A stretch of DNA of 19,558 nt from CAYRML01 sp050942825 (GCA_050942825.1 JBMNOA010000032.1:1-19558), one strand, 5' to 3'. Positions 7,262 to 15,473 are shown, counted from the stretch's first letter. The notes: generated by a model not told the origin, from the sequence alone. Made by a program: numbers and translations.

Positions 7262-8395
7262 TTGAAAAAGTTTATTTATGGCGGTATAGGCTTGTTTTTT
7301 GCAATTATAGTTTTTATTATTTCTTATTCTTTTTTGGCAGATCTACTGTTCGATTATCGCGGCATAGGCTATACGGTGTTTTTGATCGGAGTATCTATTG
7401 CTGCAGCTATTATTGGTGTATTAGTTGCTCCTCTGATAGTCAAATCAGTAGAAAAATTTGCCGATAAGTCTTTATCCTTTTTATTCAAGATGTCATTATT
7501 TGATATTTTATGTAGTGTTTTTGGTTTAATTATTGGTCTAGTCATTGCCAGTTTGATCGGTACGGCTGTCAAAGATATTAATTTAATAGGGCCTTATCTT
7601 GCCATTATCTTAACATTTTTCTTTGGGTATATCGGTGCAGTAGTCGGCTATAAAAAGCGAGAGGATTTTCATCAGTGGATTAATAATGCCCGCATTGAAA
7701 GAAGCGAAAAGATCCATCGCATGGATAGAAAAGATAAAAAGGATAAAAATAGCCAAAAAATACCACCAAAAATATTGGATACCAGTGTTATTATCGATGG
7801 TAGAATTGCCGACATTTATAAAACCGGCTTTATTGAAGGTCAATTGATAGTAGCTAATTTTGTTTTAGAAGAACTGCGCCATATTGCTGATTCCAGCGAT
7901 CAACTGAAAAGGAATCGTGGCCGCAGGGGTTTGGATATTTTGAATAAAATGCGCCAGGATTTTGAAGGCAAAGTAATCGTAGATGAGACTGATTATAACA
8001 ATATAGCAGAGGTGGATTCTAAATTGATTAAATTGACTCAGGATCTTAAGGGCATAATCTTGACTAATGATTTTAATCTCAATAAAGTTGCCCAAATGCA
8101 AGGAGTCAAAGTATTGAACATCAATGAATTGAGTAATGCTGTTAAACCAGTTATGTTGCCTGGTGAAGAAATGGTTGCCCATGTGGTTAAAGATGGTAAA
8201 GAGCCCGGTCAGGGCATTGCTTATTTGGATGATGGCACCATGGTGGTTATCGAAAATGGCAAAATTTATCTCGATAAAACGATTTATGTTGTAGTAACCA
8301 GCGTATTGCAAACAGCGGCAGGCAGGATGGTTTTTGCCCGCCCCAAATATGGGAAAGATGGAGAAGTAGGCCAATTGAATGAAGGAGTGAGCTGA
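7262..8395 (+). CDS. yacL: YacL-like membrane PIN-TRAM domain protein
   Basis: A 377-aa protein with four predicted hydrophobic segments in about residues 1-130, a charged lysine-rich linker (about 135-165), a PIN nuclease-like domain and a C-terminal TRAM domain. The PIN domain starts at ILDTSVIIDGRIADI with acidic residues Asp173 and Asp179, and later has LTNDFNLNKVA. The TRAM domain is about residues 300-372. This layout and its place after carD match B. subtilis YacL (366 aa), a membrane-anchored putative RNase whose substrate is not established. The TTG start is supported by AAGGAGGTG at 7247-7255. It ends in TGATG, sharing one base with the ispDF start, so translation is coupled. An alternative frame from 7228 is a shadow. 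Confidence 0.9.
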   Translation: MKKFIYGGIGLFFAIIVFIISYSFLADLLFDYRGIGYTVFLIGVSIAAAIIGVLVAPLIVKSVEKFADKSLSFLFKMSLFDILCSVFGLIIGLVIASLIGTAVKDINLIGPYLAIILTFFFGYIGAVVGYKKREDFHQWINNARIERSEKIHRMDRKDKKDKNSQKIPPKILDTSVIIDGRIADIYKTGFIEGQLIVANFVLEELRHIADSSDQLKRNRGRRGLDILNKMRQDFEGKVIVDETDYNNIAEVDSKLIKLTQDLKGIILTNDFNLNKVAQMQGVKVLNINELSNAVKPVMLPGEEMVAHVVKDGKEPGQGIAYLDDGTMVVIENGKIYLDKTIYVVVTSVLQTAAGRMVFARPKYGKDGEVGQLNEGVS

Positions 8396-9582
8396 TGCCT
8401 TGCGTAACAGCTATCATACTTGCTGCTGGCAAGGGCAGCCGTATGGGTTTGGATCATAATAAAATGTTTGCCTGCCTTGCCGACAAACCTGTTTTGCAAT
8501 GGTCTTTAGCCGCTTTTTCTGCGGTTGAGGATGTAGCAGAGATTATAGTGGTGGCTTCTTCTTCAGAACTTGATCTTTGTAGGGAAATTACTCGGGATTA
8601 TTCTAAAGTAAATAAAATAGTTGTCGGCGGTAATAGCCGTCAAGAGTCTGTTTTTAATGCTTTGTCTGTCTTAGATAATAAGTGTGAATTCGTGGCTGTT
8701 CATGACGGAGCCAGACCATTTATTAAACCTAAACAGATAAAAAAAATTATCTCTGATGCCTATCTTTATGGTTCAGCGGTGCCCGCTGTGCCTGTAAAAG
8801 ATACTATAAAAGAAGCTAATGGCTGTAAAGTAATTAATACTCTTGTCCGAGACAAGCTTTTTGCTGTGCAGACTCCGCAAGTATTTAATAAAGATGCTTT
8901 ACTTGCTTCTCATCAAAAGGCCCAGGCGGAAAAATATCTAGTGAGTGATGATGCATCATTATTGGAATATTATGGATTTGATGTCTATCTAACGGACGGC
9001 GATTATGGCAATTTTAAGCTAACCACCAAAGAGGACCTCATAATTGCTGATTTTGTGGCGAGGGGTAATATGCGAAAAAATAGCATAAATATAGGTACAG
9101 GTTTCGATGTTCATCAACTGGTATCTGGACGCAAACTAATTATCGGTGGAGTGGACATCCCCCATCATAAAGGGCTTTTAGGCCATAGTGATGCTGATGT
9201 GCTTTGCCATGCTATAGCTGATGCTCTTTTGGGTGCTGCTGCACTGGGCGATATCGGCCAACATTTCCCGGATCATGATCCCCGCTACAAAGATATCAGC
9301 AGTTTATGCCTATTATCTTCAGTAACCGATAAAATAGCCAAAAAAAATTATACTATCAATAATATCGATAGTATAATTATTGCTCAAAAACCCAAACTAG
9401 CTCCCTATATCAATGAGATGAGAAAAAATATTGCAGAGGCATTATTTCTTAGTATCGAACAAGTAAGTATTAAAGCAACTACTACGGAAAATCTGGGATT
9501 TTGCGGCAGGGAAGAAGGCATTGCTGCACAGGCTACCGTCCTAATTGAACAAGGTGAATCATGGAAAAGCATTGTATTATAA
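8395..9582 (+). CDS. ispDF: IspDF, fused MEP cytidylyltransferase and MEcPP synthase
   Basis: Two consecutive-set enzymes of the MEP isoprenoid pathway in one 395-aa chain. IspD (about 1-222) makes CDP-ME from MEP and CTP: it has the nucleotide-binding AIILAAGKGSRMG at 6-18 and VHDGARPF at 102-109. IspF (about 227-390) cyclises CDP-ME 2-phosphate to MEcPP: metal ligands Asp238 and His240 in GTGFDVH and His264 in GHSDAD are present, plus ATTTENLGFCGREEG near the end. The linker is only a few residues. Most Firmicutes have separate ispD and ispF; fusions are better known in alpha- and epsilonproteobacteria. An AGGGG four bases before the ATG at 9070 could also allow IspF alone to be made. The next gene overlaps its end by 22 nt. 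Confidence 0.94.
   Translation: MPCVTAIILAAGKGSRMGLDHNKMFACLADKPVLQWSLAAFSAVEDVAEIIVVASSSELDLCREITRDYSKVNKIVVGGNSRQESVFNALSVLDNKCEFVAVHDGARPFIKPKQIKKIISDAYLYGSAVPAVPVKDTIKEANGCKVINTLVRDKLFAVQTPQVFNKDALLASHQKAQAEKYLVSDDASLLEYYGFDVYLTDGDYGNFKLTTKEDLIIADFVARGNMRKNSINIGTGFDVHQLVSGRKLIIGGVDIPHHKGLLGHSDADVLCHAIADALLGAAALGDIGQHFPDHDPRYKDISSLCLLSSVTDKIAKKNYTINNIDSIIIAQKPKLAPYINEMRKNIAEALFLSIEQVSIKATTTENLGFCGREEGIAAQATVLIEQGESWKSIVL
9346..9378 (+). repeat. Perfect 12-bp inverted repeat inside the IspF coding part
   Basis: AATTATACTATC at 9346-9357 is perfectly complementary to GATAGTATAATT at 9367-9378, with a 9-nt spacer. It lies wholly within codons for the segment NYTINNIDSII. It would form an mRNA hairpin; its function, if any, is unknown. 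Confidence 0.7.
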
Positions 9583-11156
9583 AAATACTACCACAAAATA
9601 TAAATATAACGGCTGCTCAAGGTGATAATATTTATCGTGTATTAGCCGAGAGCGGATTGTTGCTGGATGGAGATTGCGGCGGTAGGGCTACCTGCCGCCG
9701 TTGTCGCATTCAAATCAAGTCTAGAAATATCTTGCCGCCTAAAGAGCAAGAAAAATCTATTTTTAGTCCCGAGCAACTGCAAAACGGCTGGCGCTTGGCC
9801 TGCCTGCACCAAGTATCTGAGGATTTGATATTAGAAATGCCCTCTTATGATGCTGCCTCTTCTCAAACGGAGTTTGTTTGTTATCCAGATAAGTTATCTG
9901 CTGACAGTGAATTAGCAGTGGCAGTTGATATAGGGACAACCAGTATAGCAGGCGGCTTGATAGATTTGCACACAGGCGCTATCTTAGCCTTGTCAAGCTT
10001 GCCTAATTCGCAGCGCAGTTTTGGCGCTGATATTATTACCCGCATTGCTTATTGCAGTGAAAACGCATATGGATTGGATCGCTTGCATCAAGCAGTCTGG
10101 TGTAATATTGCCGATTTGATAAAAAAACTCATAGCGGAGGTTAAGGCCGATGCCAGTAAGATCAAGATTATAACATTGGTAGCCAACAGCGCTATGAGCC
10201 ATATTGCCTGGGGCCTCTCTCCTGAAAGCCTGGCACAAGCACCCTACGAGCCCTTATTCTATCACGGTCAGGAGAAAAGAGCCGATCAGTTGCCGTTAGC
10301 CCGTTATTATCCAGCTATTACAGCACAAGTTTGCTTGTTGCCTAATATTGGCGGTTTTCTAGGTTCGGATACAGTGGCTGCGGCTTTATCCTGTGGTATG
10401 CAAGATAAAAAAGATTGGGATTGCTGGACACTTTTATTAGATATTGGTACCAATGGCGAGGTTGTATTGGCAGGCAAGGGTCGTATCTTGGCAGCCTCTG
10501 CTGCTGCCGGCCCGGCTTTTGAGGGTGCACATATTGTTTGCGGCATGAGGGCAACTGCCGGGGCTTTGCAGTCTGTCAGTTGGGAAAAAGGCGATATTAA
10601 ATGGCATACTATCGCTGATGCACCGCTGATAGGAATTTGTGGCAGTGGCTTGCTATCTTTGATAGCATTTCTTAGACGGCAAAACATAATTAATAAAAAT
10701 GGGCGTTTGCAGTTTCAAGAAAGTGCAGAACATCTTTTATCTGGCCGTCTGCAAGGAGAGGGACCAAACCGCAGATTTGTATTGCAAGACGGCATAGCAC
10801 TTTATCAAGAAGATATTCGCCAATTTCAGCTGGCCAAAGGAGCTATAGCTGCTTGTTGTCAAATTCTTTTAAAAGAGGTAGACGCTAATATAAAGGATGT
10901 ACAGCAGGTTCTTTTGGCAGGTGCTTTTGGTAATAAATTAGCTAGAACAGATGCTATTGATGTAGGATTATTATTGCCCATAGATGAAAGCAAAGTCCAT
11001 TATGTTGGTAATGCTGCCTGGCAGGGAGCTTATCTGGCTGCCATTGACCCTATGCAAAGACAAGCCGCCCAAGCTTTAGCTAAGGAGGTTTGCCATATTG
11101 CTACATCAAGGCAAGCAGGCTTTCAAGATGTTTTTGTCAAATCACTGTTATTTTAA
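9561..11156 (+). CDS. RACo-like [2Fe-2S] ferredoxin / ASKHA ATPase (DUF4445 type)
   Basis: A 531-aa protein of the corrinoid-activation type. The N-terminal ferredoxin domain (about 1-95) has Cys39-x5-Cys45-x2-Cys48 and Cys81, the plant-type [2Fe-2S] pattern. The remainder is an actin-like ASKHA ATPase: VAVDIGTTSIAGG with Asp123, LLLDIGTNGEVVLAG with Asp294, AGPAFEGAHI, and LLAGAFGNKLART near residue 450. RACo proteins reductively reactivate cobalamin in corrinoid proteins of methyl transfer, using ATP. No methyltransferase or corrinoid protein is encoded nearby, so its substrate is unknown. It starts inside ispDF (22-nt overlap) behind AAGGTGA, which implies coupled translation. Its stop codon overlaps the stop of the opposite-strand terC gene. 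It may serve another metalloprotein. Confidence 0.82.
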   Translation: MEKHCIIKILPQNINITAAQGDNIYRVLAESGLLLDGDCGGRATCRRCRIQIKSRNILPPKEQEKSIFSPEQLQNGWRLACLHQVSEDLILEMPSYDAASSQTEFVCYPDKLSADSELAVAVDIGTTSIAGGLIDLHTGAILALSSLPNSQRSFGADIITRIAYCSENAYGLDRLHQAVWCNIADLIKKLIAEVKADASKIKIITLVANSAMSHIAWGLSPESLAQAPYEPLFYHGQEKRADQLPLARYYPAITAQVCLLPNIGGFLGSDTVAAALSCGMQDKKDWDCWTLLLDIGTNGEVVLAGKGRILAASAAAGPAFEGAHIVCGMRATAGALQSVSWEKGDIKWHTIADAPLIGICGSGLLSLIAFLRRQNIINKNGRLQFQESAEHLLSGRLQGEGPNRRFVLQDGIALYQEDIRQFQLAKGAIAACCQILLKEVDANIKDVQQVLLAGAFGNKLARTDAIDVGLLLPIDESKVHYVGNAAWQGAYLAAIDPMQRQAAQALAKEVCHIATSRQAGFQDVFVKSLLF

Positions 11157-11836
11157 GTCCTTTGCCGGCGAATTTTGTTTATGCCGAAGAGCAGAAGGAT
11201 AATAGCCGCTATTATTGGTATGACTATTGATAATTGGCCAAGTATTTGATACATACCCATAGCACGATCTTCTATTATCATATCTAATGCAGTGTGTAAA
11301 AGCACCGCTCCTCCCAGCCAAAGAAAGATAGGATATTTGATCATCAGATTAGAAAGCCATGTAGAGGCAAAAATCAGTATCGGAATAGATACCAGTAGCC
11401 CAAATATCACCAGAACAGGTTCTCCATGTGATGCCCCTGCTACCGCCAGTACATTATCTATGGCCATGGAAAAATCCGCCAATACTATGATGCCCACCGC
11501 TTTCCAAAAGCTGTCTTTGACAGATATTGACTTGTTGTTGTTATCTTTAGGTTTTAAGAGCTGCCAGGTTATAATTATTAGAAGTATCCCGCCGCAAAAA
11601 GAAAAATAAGGTATAGATAATAATATAGTAGCGAATATTGTACAGATGATTCTTAACGCAATAGCAAAAAAAGCCCCTATAGCGGCTGCTCTTTTTTTTG
11701 TTTTTTTCGGCAGATGGCAAATAGCTAACCCAATAACAGCGGCATTATCGCCGGATAATACTAAATCCAAAATTATAATTGATATTATGGTAATGATCAA
11801 TTGAGAGGGTGTTTGCAAGGCTAAATTTTCCAGCAA
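11153..11836 (-). CDS. TerC/YjbE-family integral membrane protein, putative metal exporter
   Basis: A 227-aa very hydrophobic protein with about seven membrane segments and the two acidic signatures of TerC-family proteins: Asp24 and Gly29-Asp30-Asn31 in LDLVLSGDNAAVIGLA, and Asp121 with Asp127-Asn128 in LADFSMAIDNVLAVAG. Bacterial members such as YjbE/YkoY/Alx are linked to manganese export or metal loading of exported proteins. The start is TTG behind a perfect AAGGAGG (11844-11850 on this strand, 7-nt spacing). It is the only minus-strand gene in the window and sits between the isp cluster and gltX, overlapping the RACo-like gene tail-to-tail by 4 nt. I found no yybP-ykoY manganese riboswitch in its upstream region. 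Substrate not determined. Confidence 0.86.
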   Translation of the reverse strand: MLENLALQTPSQLIITIISIIILDLVLSGDNAAVIGLAICHLPKKTKKRAAAIGAFFAIALRIICTIFATILLSIPYFSFCGGILLIIITWQLLKPKDNNNKSISVKDSFWKAVGIIVLADFSMAIDNVLAVAGASHGEPVLVIFGLLVSIPILIFASTWLSNLMIKYPIFLWLGGAVLLHTALDMIIEDRAMGMYQILGQLSIVIPIIAAIILLLFGINKIRRQRT

Positions 11837-12183
11837 AGCTATTCCTCCTTATATATTTGTTTTAAATCTATGTTTTAACTGGGGCTTTTATGACATTTTC
11901 TGTTTGTGTAAAAACCTAAACTATAAGGTTTTATAGAGGAGAAATTTTCATTTTGTATTATTAAAATAACATAAAAAGGATTATTTAAATAGTATCTTAT
12001 TAAATATTAGTTAGATATTGATGGTTAATTTTTTTTGAGGTTTTTGTCACATTGCTGAGATATACAATTGATTTTTTGTAACGGGATTTTTATTGCTCTA
12101 AAGTATACTAAAATGTTATAATAAAACGATAAATAAGTTATTATAATAAAGATATCTAAATATAAGATGGAGGAAAAGTTAAA
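11837..12183. other. Divergent intergenic region between terC and gltX
   Basis: 347 bp, very AT-rich, without a credible gene. It holds the terC ribosome-binding site at its left end and the gltX promoter and ribosome site at its right end. A small inverted repeat, AAAACCT/AGGTTTT, is near 11913-11934. I see no T-box sequence (no AGGGTGG-ACCGCG) and no yybP-ykoY-type element. Confidence 0.6.
12093..12122 (+). promoter_or_regulatory. Possible gltX operon promoter
   Basis: A perfect TATAAT at 12117-12122 lies 18 bp after TTGCTC at 12093-12098. The -35 matches only partly, but the position about 60 bp before gltX, at the right end of a divergent spacer, suits the promoter of the five-gene run that follows. 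Other TATA-like hexamers nearby make the exact choice uncertain. Confidence 0.45.
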
Positions 12184-13596
12184 GTGAGAGTTCGTTTTGC
12201 TCCCAGCCCAACCGGACCGTTGCATATAGGTGGTGCACGTTCCGCGCTTTTTAATTTTCTTTTGGCTAAGAAAAATGGCGGAGATTTTATCGTTCGTATG
12301 GAAGATACTGATCAAGACCGCTCTACTACCGAATCTGAGGAGGATATCAAGTCATCTTTAAGATGGCTGGGTATTGAGTGGAATGAAGGGGTTGATGTGG
12401 GTGGTCCCTTTGCTCCTTACCGGCAAATGCAAAGACTTGCTACTTATGCTGAGACTGCCCAAAAATTATTGGATTCGGGACATGCTTATTATTGTTATTG
12501 TTCACCCGAAGAGATAGAAGAGCAACGCCAAATTCTGATAACTCAAGGGCAAACCCCTCATTATACGGGAAATTGTGCAAAACTGACTGCCGAGGAAAGA
12601 GCGGCAAAAGAAGCTCAAGGTATCAGGCCGGTTATCCGCTTCAAAGTGCCACAGGAGGGCTCTTTAGTGATAGATGATTTGGTGCGTGGACAAGTTATTT
12701 TTTCCACCAAGGAAATCGGCGGCGACTTTATAATTATGAAATCGGATGGTATTCCCACCTATAATTTTGCTGTTGTGGTTGATGATTATTTAATGCAGAT
12801 CAGTCATGTGGTTAGAGGTGAGGAGCATCTTTCCAATACTCCCCGTCAAATTTTGATTTTAGATGCTTTAGGCTGGCCATATCCTCAATATGCTCATATC
12901 TCTTTGATTTTGGGAGAAGACCGTAGCAAAATGAGCAAAAGGCATGGTTCGGTTTCGGTTACAAACTACCAGAATGAGGGTTATCTGCCACAGGCCCTGA
13001 TTAATTTTTTGGCCCTTTTGGGTTGGACTCCCGCTAAAGAGCAGGAATTTTTAACTCTTAGTCAACTAGAAGGGGAGTTTTCTTTAGAGAGGGTTTCAAA
13101 AAGCCCTGCTGTATTTGATATAAATAAATTACGCTGGCTCAATGGTCAATATTTACGTAAATTGCCTATAGAAGAAATCGCCCAAGGAATCAAACCTTAC
13201 TTAAGTGACGATTGGAGTAAAGAAAAATTGTTGCTCTTAGCAGAAACTTTGAACAATCATTTAGAAACTTTTTCCGATGTAAAAAAATATCTTGCTCTTA
13301 TAGAAGGCGATCAGGTTATCATAGAAAATGATGAGTCCAGGCAAGTTTTACAAGGTGAGCAAGTGCCAGCTTTACTGTCTCTTTTTAGACAAAAAATCAC
13401 ACAATTGCAGGAAATGGACGCTGCTGCCGTTAAGGGTATTATTAAATCTTGCGGCAAAGAATTATCTATCAAGGGGGCCGCTTTGTTTATGCCTTTACGT
13501 GTGGCGCTGACAGGTTGTCAGCATGGACCCGATCTGGATAAATTAGTTGCCCTGATGGGTAAAGATATTGTTTTGGCCCGTTTGGCCGTATATTAA
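12184..13596 (+). CDS. gltX: Glutamyl-tRNA synthetase (class I)
   Basis: GltX charges tRNA-Glu, and in many Firmicutes tRNA-Gln as well, with glutamate. The 470-aa protein has the class I signatures: the HIGH box variant His14-Ile-Gly-Gly17 within RFAPSPTGPLHIGGARSAL, the KMSKR loop at 249-253 (DRSKMSKRHGS), and the GluRS-specific RMEDTD and VVRGEEHLSNTPRQ. A helical anticodon-binding domain occupies the C-terminal third. The GTG start follows TGGAGGAAAAG; the protein begins directly at the conserved RVRFAPSPTG, as usual. It heads a run with cysS 16 nt downstream. cysE, which lies between gltX and cysS in B. subtilis, is absent. Whether it is discriminating cannot be told from this window. 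Confidence 0.96.
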   Translation: MRVRFAPSPTGPLHIGGARSALFNFLLAKKNGGDFIVRMEDTDQDRSTTESEEDIKSSLRWLGIEWNEGVDVGGPFAPYRQMQRLATYAETAQKLLDSGHAYYCYCSPEEIEEQRQILITQGQTPHYTGNCAKLTAEERAAKEAQGIRPVIRFKVPQEGSLVIDDLVRGQVIFSTKEIGGDFIIMKSDGIPTYNFAVVVDDYLMQISHVVRGEEHLSNTPRQILILDALGWPYPQYAHISLILGEDRSKMSKRHGSVSVTNYQNEGYLPQALINFLALLGWTPAKEQEFLTLSQLEGEFSLERVSKSPAVFDINKLRWLNGQYLRKLPIEEIAQGIKPYLSDDWSKEKLLLLAETLNNHLETFSDVKKYLALIEGDQVIIENDESRQVLQGEQVPALLSLFRQKITQLQEMDAAAVKGIIKSCGKELSIKGAALFMPLRVALTGCQHGPDLDKLVALMGKDIVLARLAVY

Positions 13597-13612
13597 ATAA
13601 GGAGGAAATAAG

Positions 13613-15016
13613 ATGGCAATTAGGCTTTATAATACCCTGAACAACCAAAAAGAAGATTTTGTCCCTCTCAAAGAAGGCCAGGTGAGTATGTATTGTTGCG
13701 GCCCTACCACGTATAATTATATACATCTGGGAAATGCCCGCCCTTTGGTTGTTTTTGACACTATTCGCCGTTATTTTATCTTCCGCGGCTATGATGTGAC
13801 CTATGTGCAAAATTTCACTGATGTTGATGATAAAATTATTAAAAGAGCAGCTGAAGAAAATTCCACAGCTCAAGCTATAGCGGAAAAATATATTGCTGCC
13901 TATAAAGAAGATGCGGCAAGGCTCAATGTACTGCCTGCCGATGTCCACCCCAGGGTCATGGAGCATATAGACGATATTATCGCTATGGTAGAGAAAATCA
14001 TCAACAATGGCCATGCTTATCAAGCCGGTGGTGATGTGTATTTTGATGTGCGTTCTTTTGCCCGTTACGGTCAATTATCCGGTAAGGATATAGATGACCT
14101 ACAATCCGGTGCACGTGTGAGCCCGGGGGAACAAAAACGTAATCCGCTGGATTTTGCTTTATGGAAGGAAGCTAAACCGGGGGAACCCGCTTGGGATAGT
14201 CCCTGGGGTCAGGGAAGGCCCGGTTGGCATATAGAATGCTCCGCTATGAGCTGTAAATATTTGGGGGCTGATTTTGATATTCATGGCGGTGGAGCTGATT
14301 TGATCTTTCCTCACCACGAAAATGAGATCGCACAATCCCAAGCTGCTACATGTGGTAGTTTTGCTCATTACTGGCTGCATAACGGTTTTATCACCATCAA
14401 TTCGGAAAAAATGTCCAAGTCCTTAGGCAATTTCTTTCTGCTGAGAGATATCCTGGATAAATTCCCCGGTGATGTGGTACGTTATTATCTTTTGTCTACT
14501 CATTATCGCAGTCCCATCGATTTTGCCGATGATAAGCTGGAAATGGCGCAAAAGAGCTTGGAGCGTATCCGCAATAGCTGGCAATTATTGCTGGCAGGGC
14601 TCAAAAGAGCCCAGAATGTGCCAAATGAAGATTTTATAGCTAAAATATCAGCTGCTAGAGCAGATTTTATAACTGCTATGGATGATGATTTTAATACAGC
14701 ATTGGCCATTGCCGGTATTTTTGACTTTTGTCGTGAACTTAATTCCTATCTGCAACAAGAGGAATTATCCCATCCTGCTTTAGAAGCAGCTATGAGACTG
14801 TTTAATGATTTTGATCAAGTATTGGGTATGGTTATCCCACAAACAGAAGAAGACAGTGGGTTAGTAGAGGCTTTGATGAGTCTGATTATCAAGATCCGTC
14901 AAGAGGCTAGGGTAAAAAAAGACTGGGCAACCTCTGATGCCATCCGTGATGGACTTAAAGAACTGAATATTATATTGGAAGATACTCCTCAAGGCACGCA
15001 GTGGAAAAAGAAATAA
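13613..15016 (+). CDS. cysS: Cysteinyl-tRNA synthetase (class I)
   Basis: CysS attaches cysteine to tRNA-Cys. The 467-aa protein (typical length) has the HIGH equivalent His38-Leu-Gly-Asn41 in YIHLGNARP and the KMSKS loop at 266-270 in SEKMSKSLGNF. The zinc ligands that select cysteine are visible: Cys29 in YCCGPT, the cysteine of HIECSAMS, and His/Glu in FPHHENEIAQ. The C-terminal DALR-type helical region ends in LNIILEDTPQGTQW, a common CysS ending. The ATG is preceded by AAGGAGGAAATAAG, 16 nt after the gltX stop. It lies in the same transcription unit as mrnC, 23 nt downstream. Confidence 0.96.
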   Translation: MAIRLYNTLNNQKEDFVPLKEGQVSMYCCGPTTYNYIHLGNARPLVVFDTIRRYFIFRGYDVTYVQNFTDVDDKIIKRAAEENSTAQAIAEKYIAAYKEDAARLNVLPADVHPRVMEHIDDIIAMVEKIINNGHAYQAGGDVYFDVRSFARYGQLSGKDIDDLQSGARVSPGEQKRNPLDFALWKEAKPGEPAWDSPWGQGRPGWHIECSAMSCKYLGADFDIHGGGADLIFPHHENEIAQSQAATCGSFAHYWLHNGFITINSEKMSKSLGNFFLLRDILDKFPGDVVRYYLLSTHYRSPIDFADDKLEMAQKSLERIRNSWQLLLAGLKRAQNVPNEDFIAKISAARADFITAMDDDFNTALAIAGIFDFCRELNSYLQQEELSHPALEAAMRLFNDFDQVLGMVIPQTEEDSGLVEALMSLIIKIRQEARVKKDWATSDAIRDGLKELNIILEDTPQGTQWKKK

Positions 15017-15039
15017 GGTTTTAGATCAAGAGGGAAATT

Positions 15040-15453
15040 ATGCCTGAAAAAATGTACAAAATAACTACGGAGCCGAAACTCTTACCTCCTTTAGCCTTGG
15101 CATATATAGGTGATGGGGTTTATGAACTACGGGTCCGTGAATATTTCATTGCACATGGTTTGCAAAAAGTAGGCCATTTGCACAGTCAGACCGTGGCTAA
15201 AGTGCGTGCTGAGGAACAAGCTAAATTAGCCTCTCAAATAGAGCCTTATTTGACAAAAGATGAGATGGATATATTTAAAAGAGGTCGTAATGCCAAGAGC
15301 GGACACCAACCGCCTAATGTTAAGGTAGGCGATTATCGTCGAGCTACAGGGCTGGAGGCTTTGGTAGGATATTGGTATCTGATGGGTGATGAAAATCGAT
15401 TGGATTGGCTCTTTTCTATTTTATTGTCCGAGCGAGATGCCAATGATTCTTAA
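15040..15453 (+). CDS. mrnC: Mini-ribonuclease III (23S rRNA maturation)
   Basis: Mini-III is an RNase III catalytic domain without the double-strand RNA-binding domain; it trims both ends of 23S rRNA precursor. The 137-aa length is right, and the signature LALAYIGDGVYELRVREYF carries the catalytic acidic residue Asp25. Further conserved parts are FKRGRNAKS and the C-terminal ATGLEALVGYWYLMG, which supplies the second acidic cluster around Glu in GLEALVGY. The ATG at 15040 follows AGAGGGAAATT; a second in-frame ATG four codons on is possible. Position directly after cysS is the conserved one in Firmicutes. Confidence 0.93.
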   Translation: MPEKMYKITTEPKLLPPLALAYIGDGVYELRVREYFIAHGLQKVGHLHSQTVAKVRAEEQAKLASQIEPYLTKDEMDIFKRGRNAKSGHQPPNVKVGDYRRATGLEALVGYWYLMGDENRLDWLFSILLSERDANDS

Positions 15454-15473
15454 GATATCAGAGGAGGTTGATG

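Noticed and set aside
7228..7467. 79-codon plus-strand frame overlapping the start of yacL
   Set aside because: It is out of frame with YacL and overlaps it. The AAGGAGGTG site fits the TTG at 7262, and the alternate product is low-complexity aromatic and basic residues.
7865..8374. 169-codon minus-strand frame opposite yacL
   Set aside because: It is fully antisense to the PIN-TRAM coding sequence, with no family signature and no start signals.
10307..10687. 126-codon minus-strand frame opposite the RACo-like gene
   Set aside because: It is antisense to a conserved ATPase core and shows no independent coding evidence.
11837..12060. yybP-ykoY manganese riboswitch upstream of terC
   Set aside because: TerC-family genes often carry it, but the conserved GGGGAGTAG-type elements are not present on the minus strand here.
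11940..12183. T-box leader upstream of gltX
   Set aside because: No T-box sequence or specifier-loop architecture was found, and no terminator hairpin precedes the start codon.
12025..12315. 96-codon minus-strand frame over the gltX promoter
   Set aside because: It overlaps the conserved first 44 codons of gltX and the promoter, is AT-driven, and has no ribosome site.
13487..14074. 195-codon minus-strand frame opposite gltX and cysS
   Set aside because: It lies antisense to two clear synthetase genes, has no ribosome site or recognisable motif, and its composition follows the opposite-strand codons.
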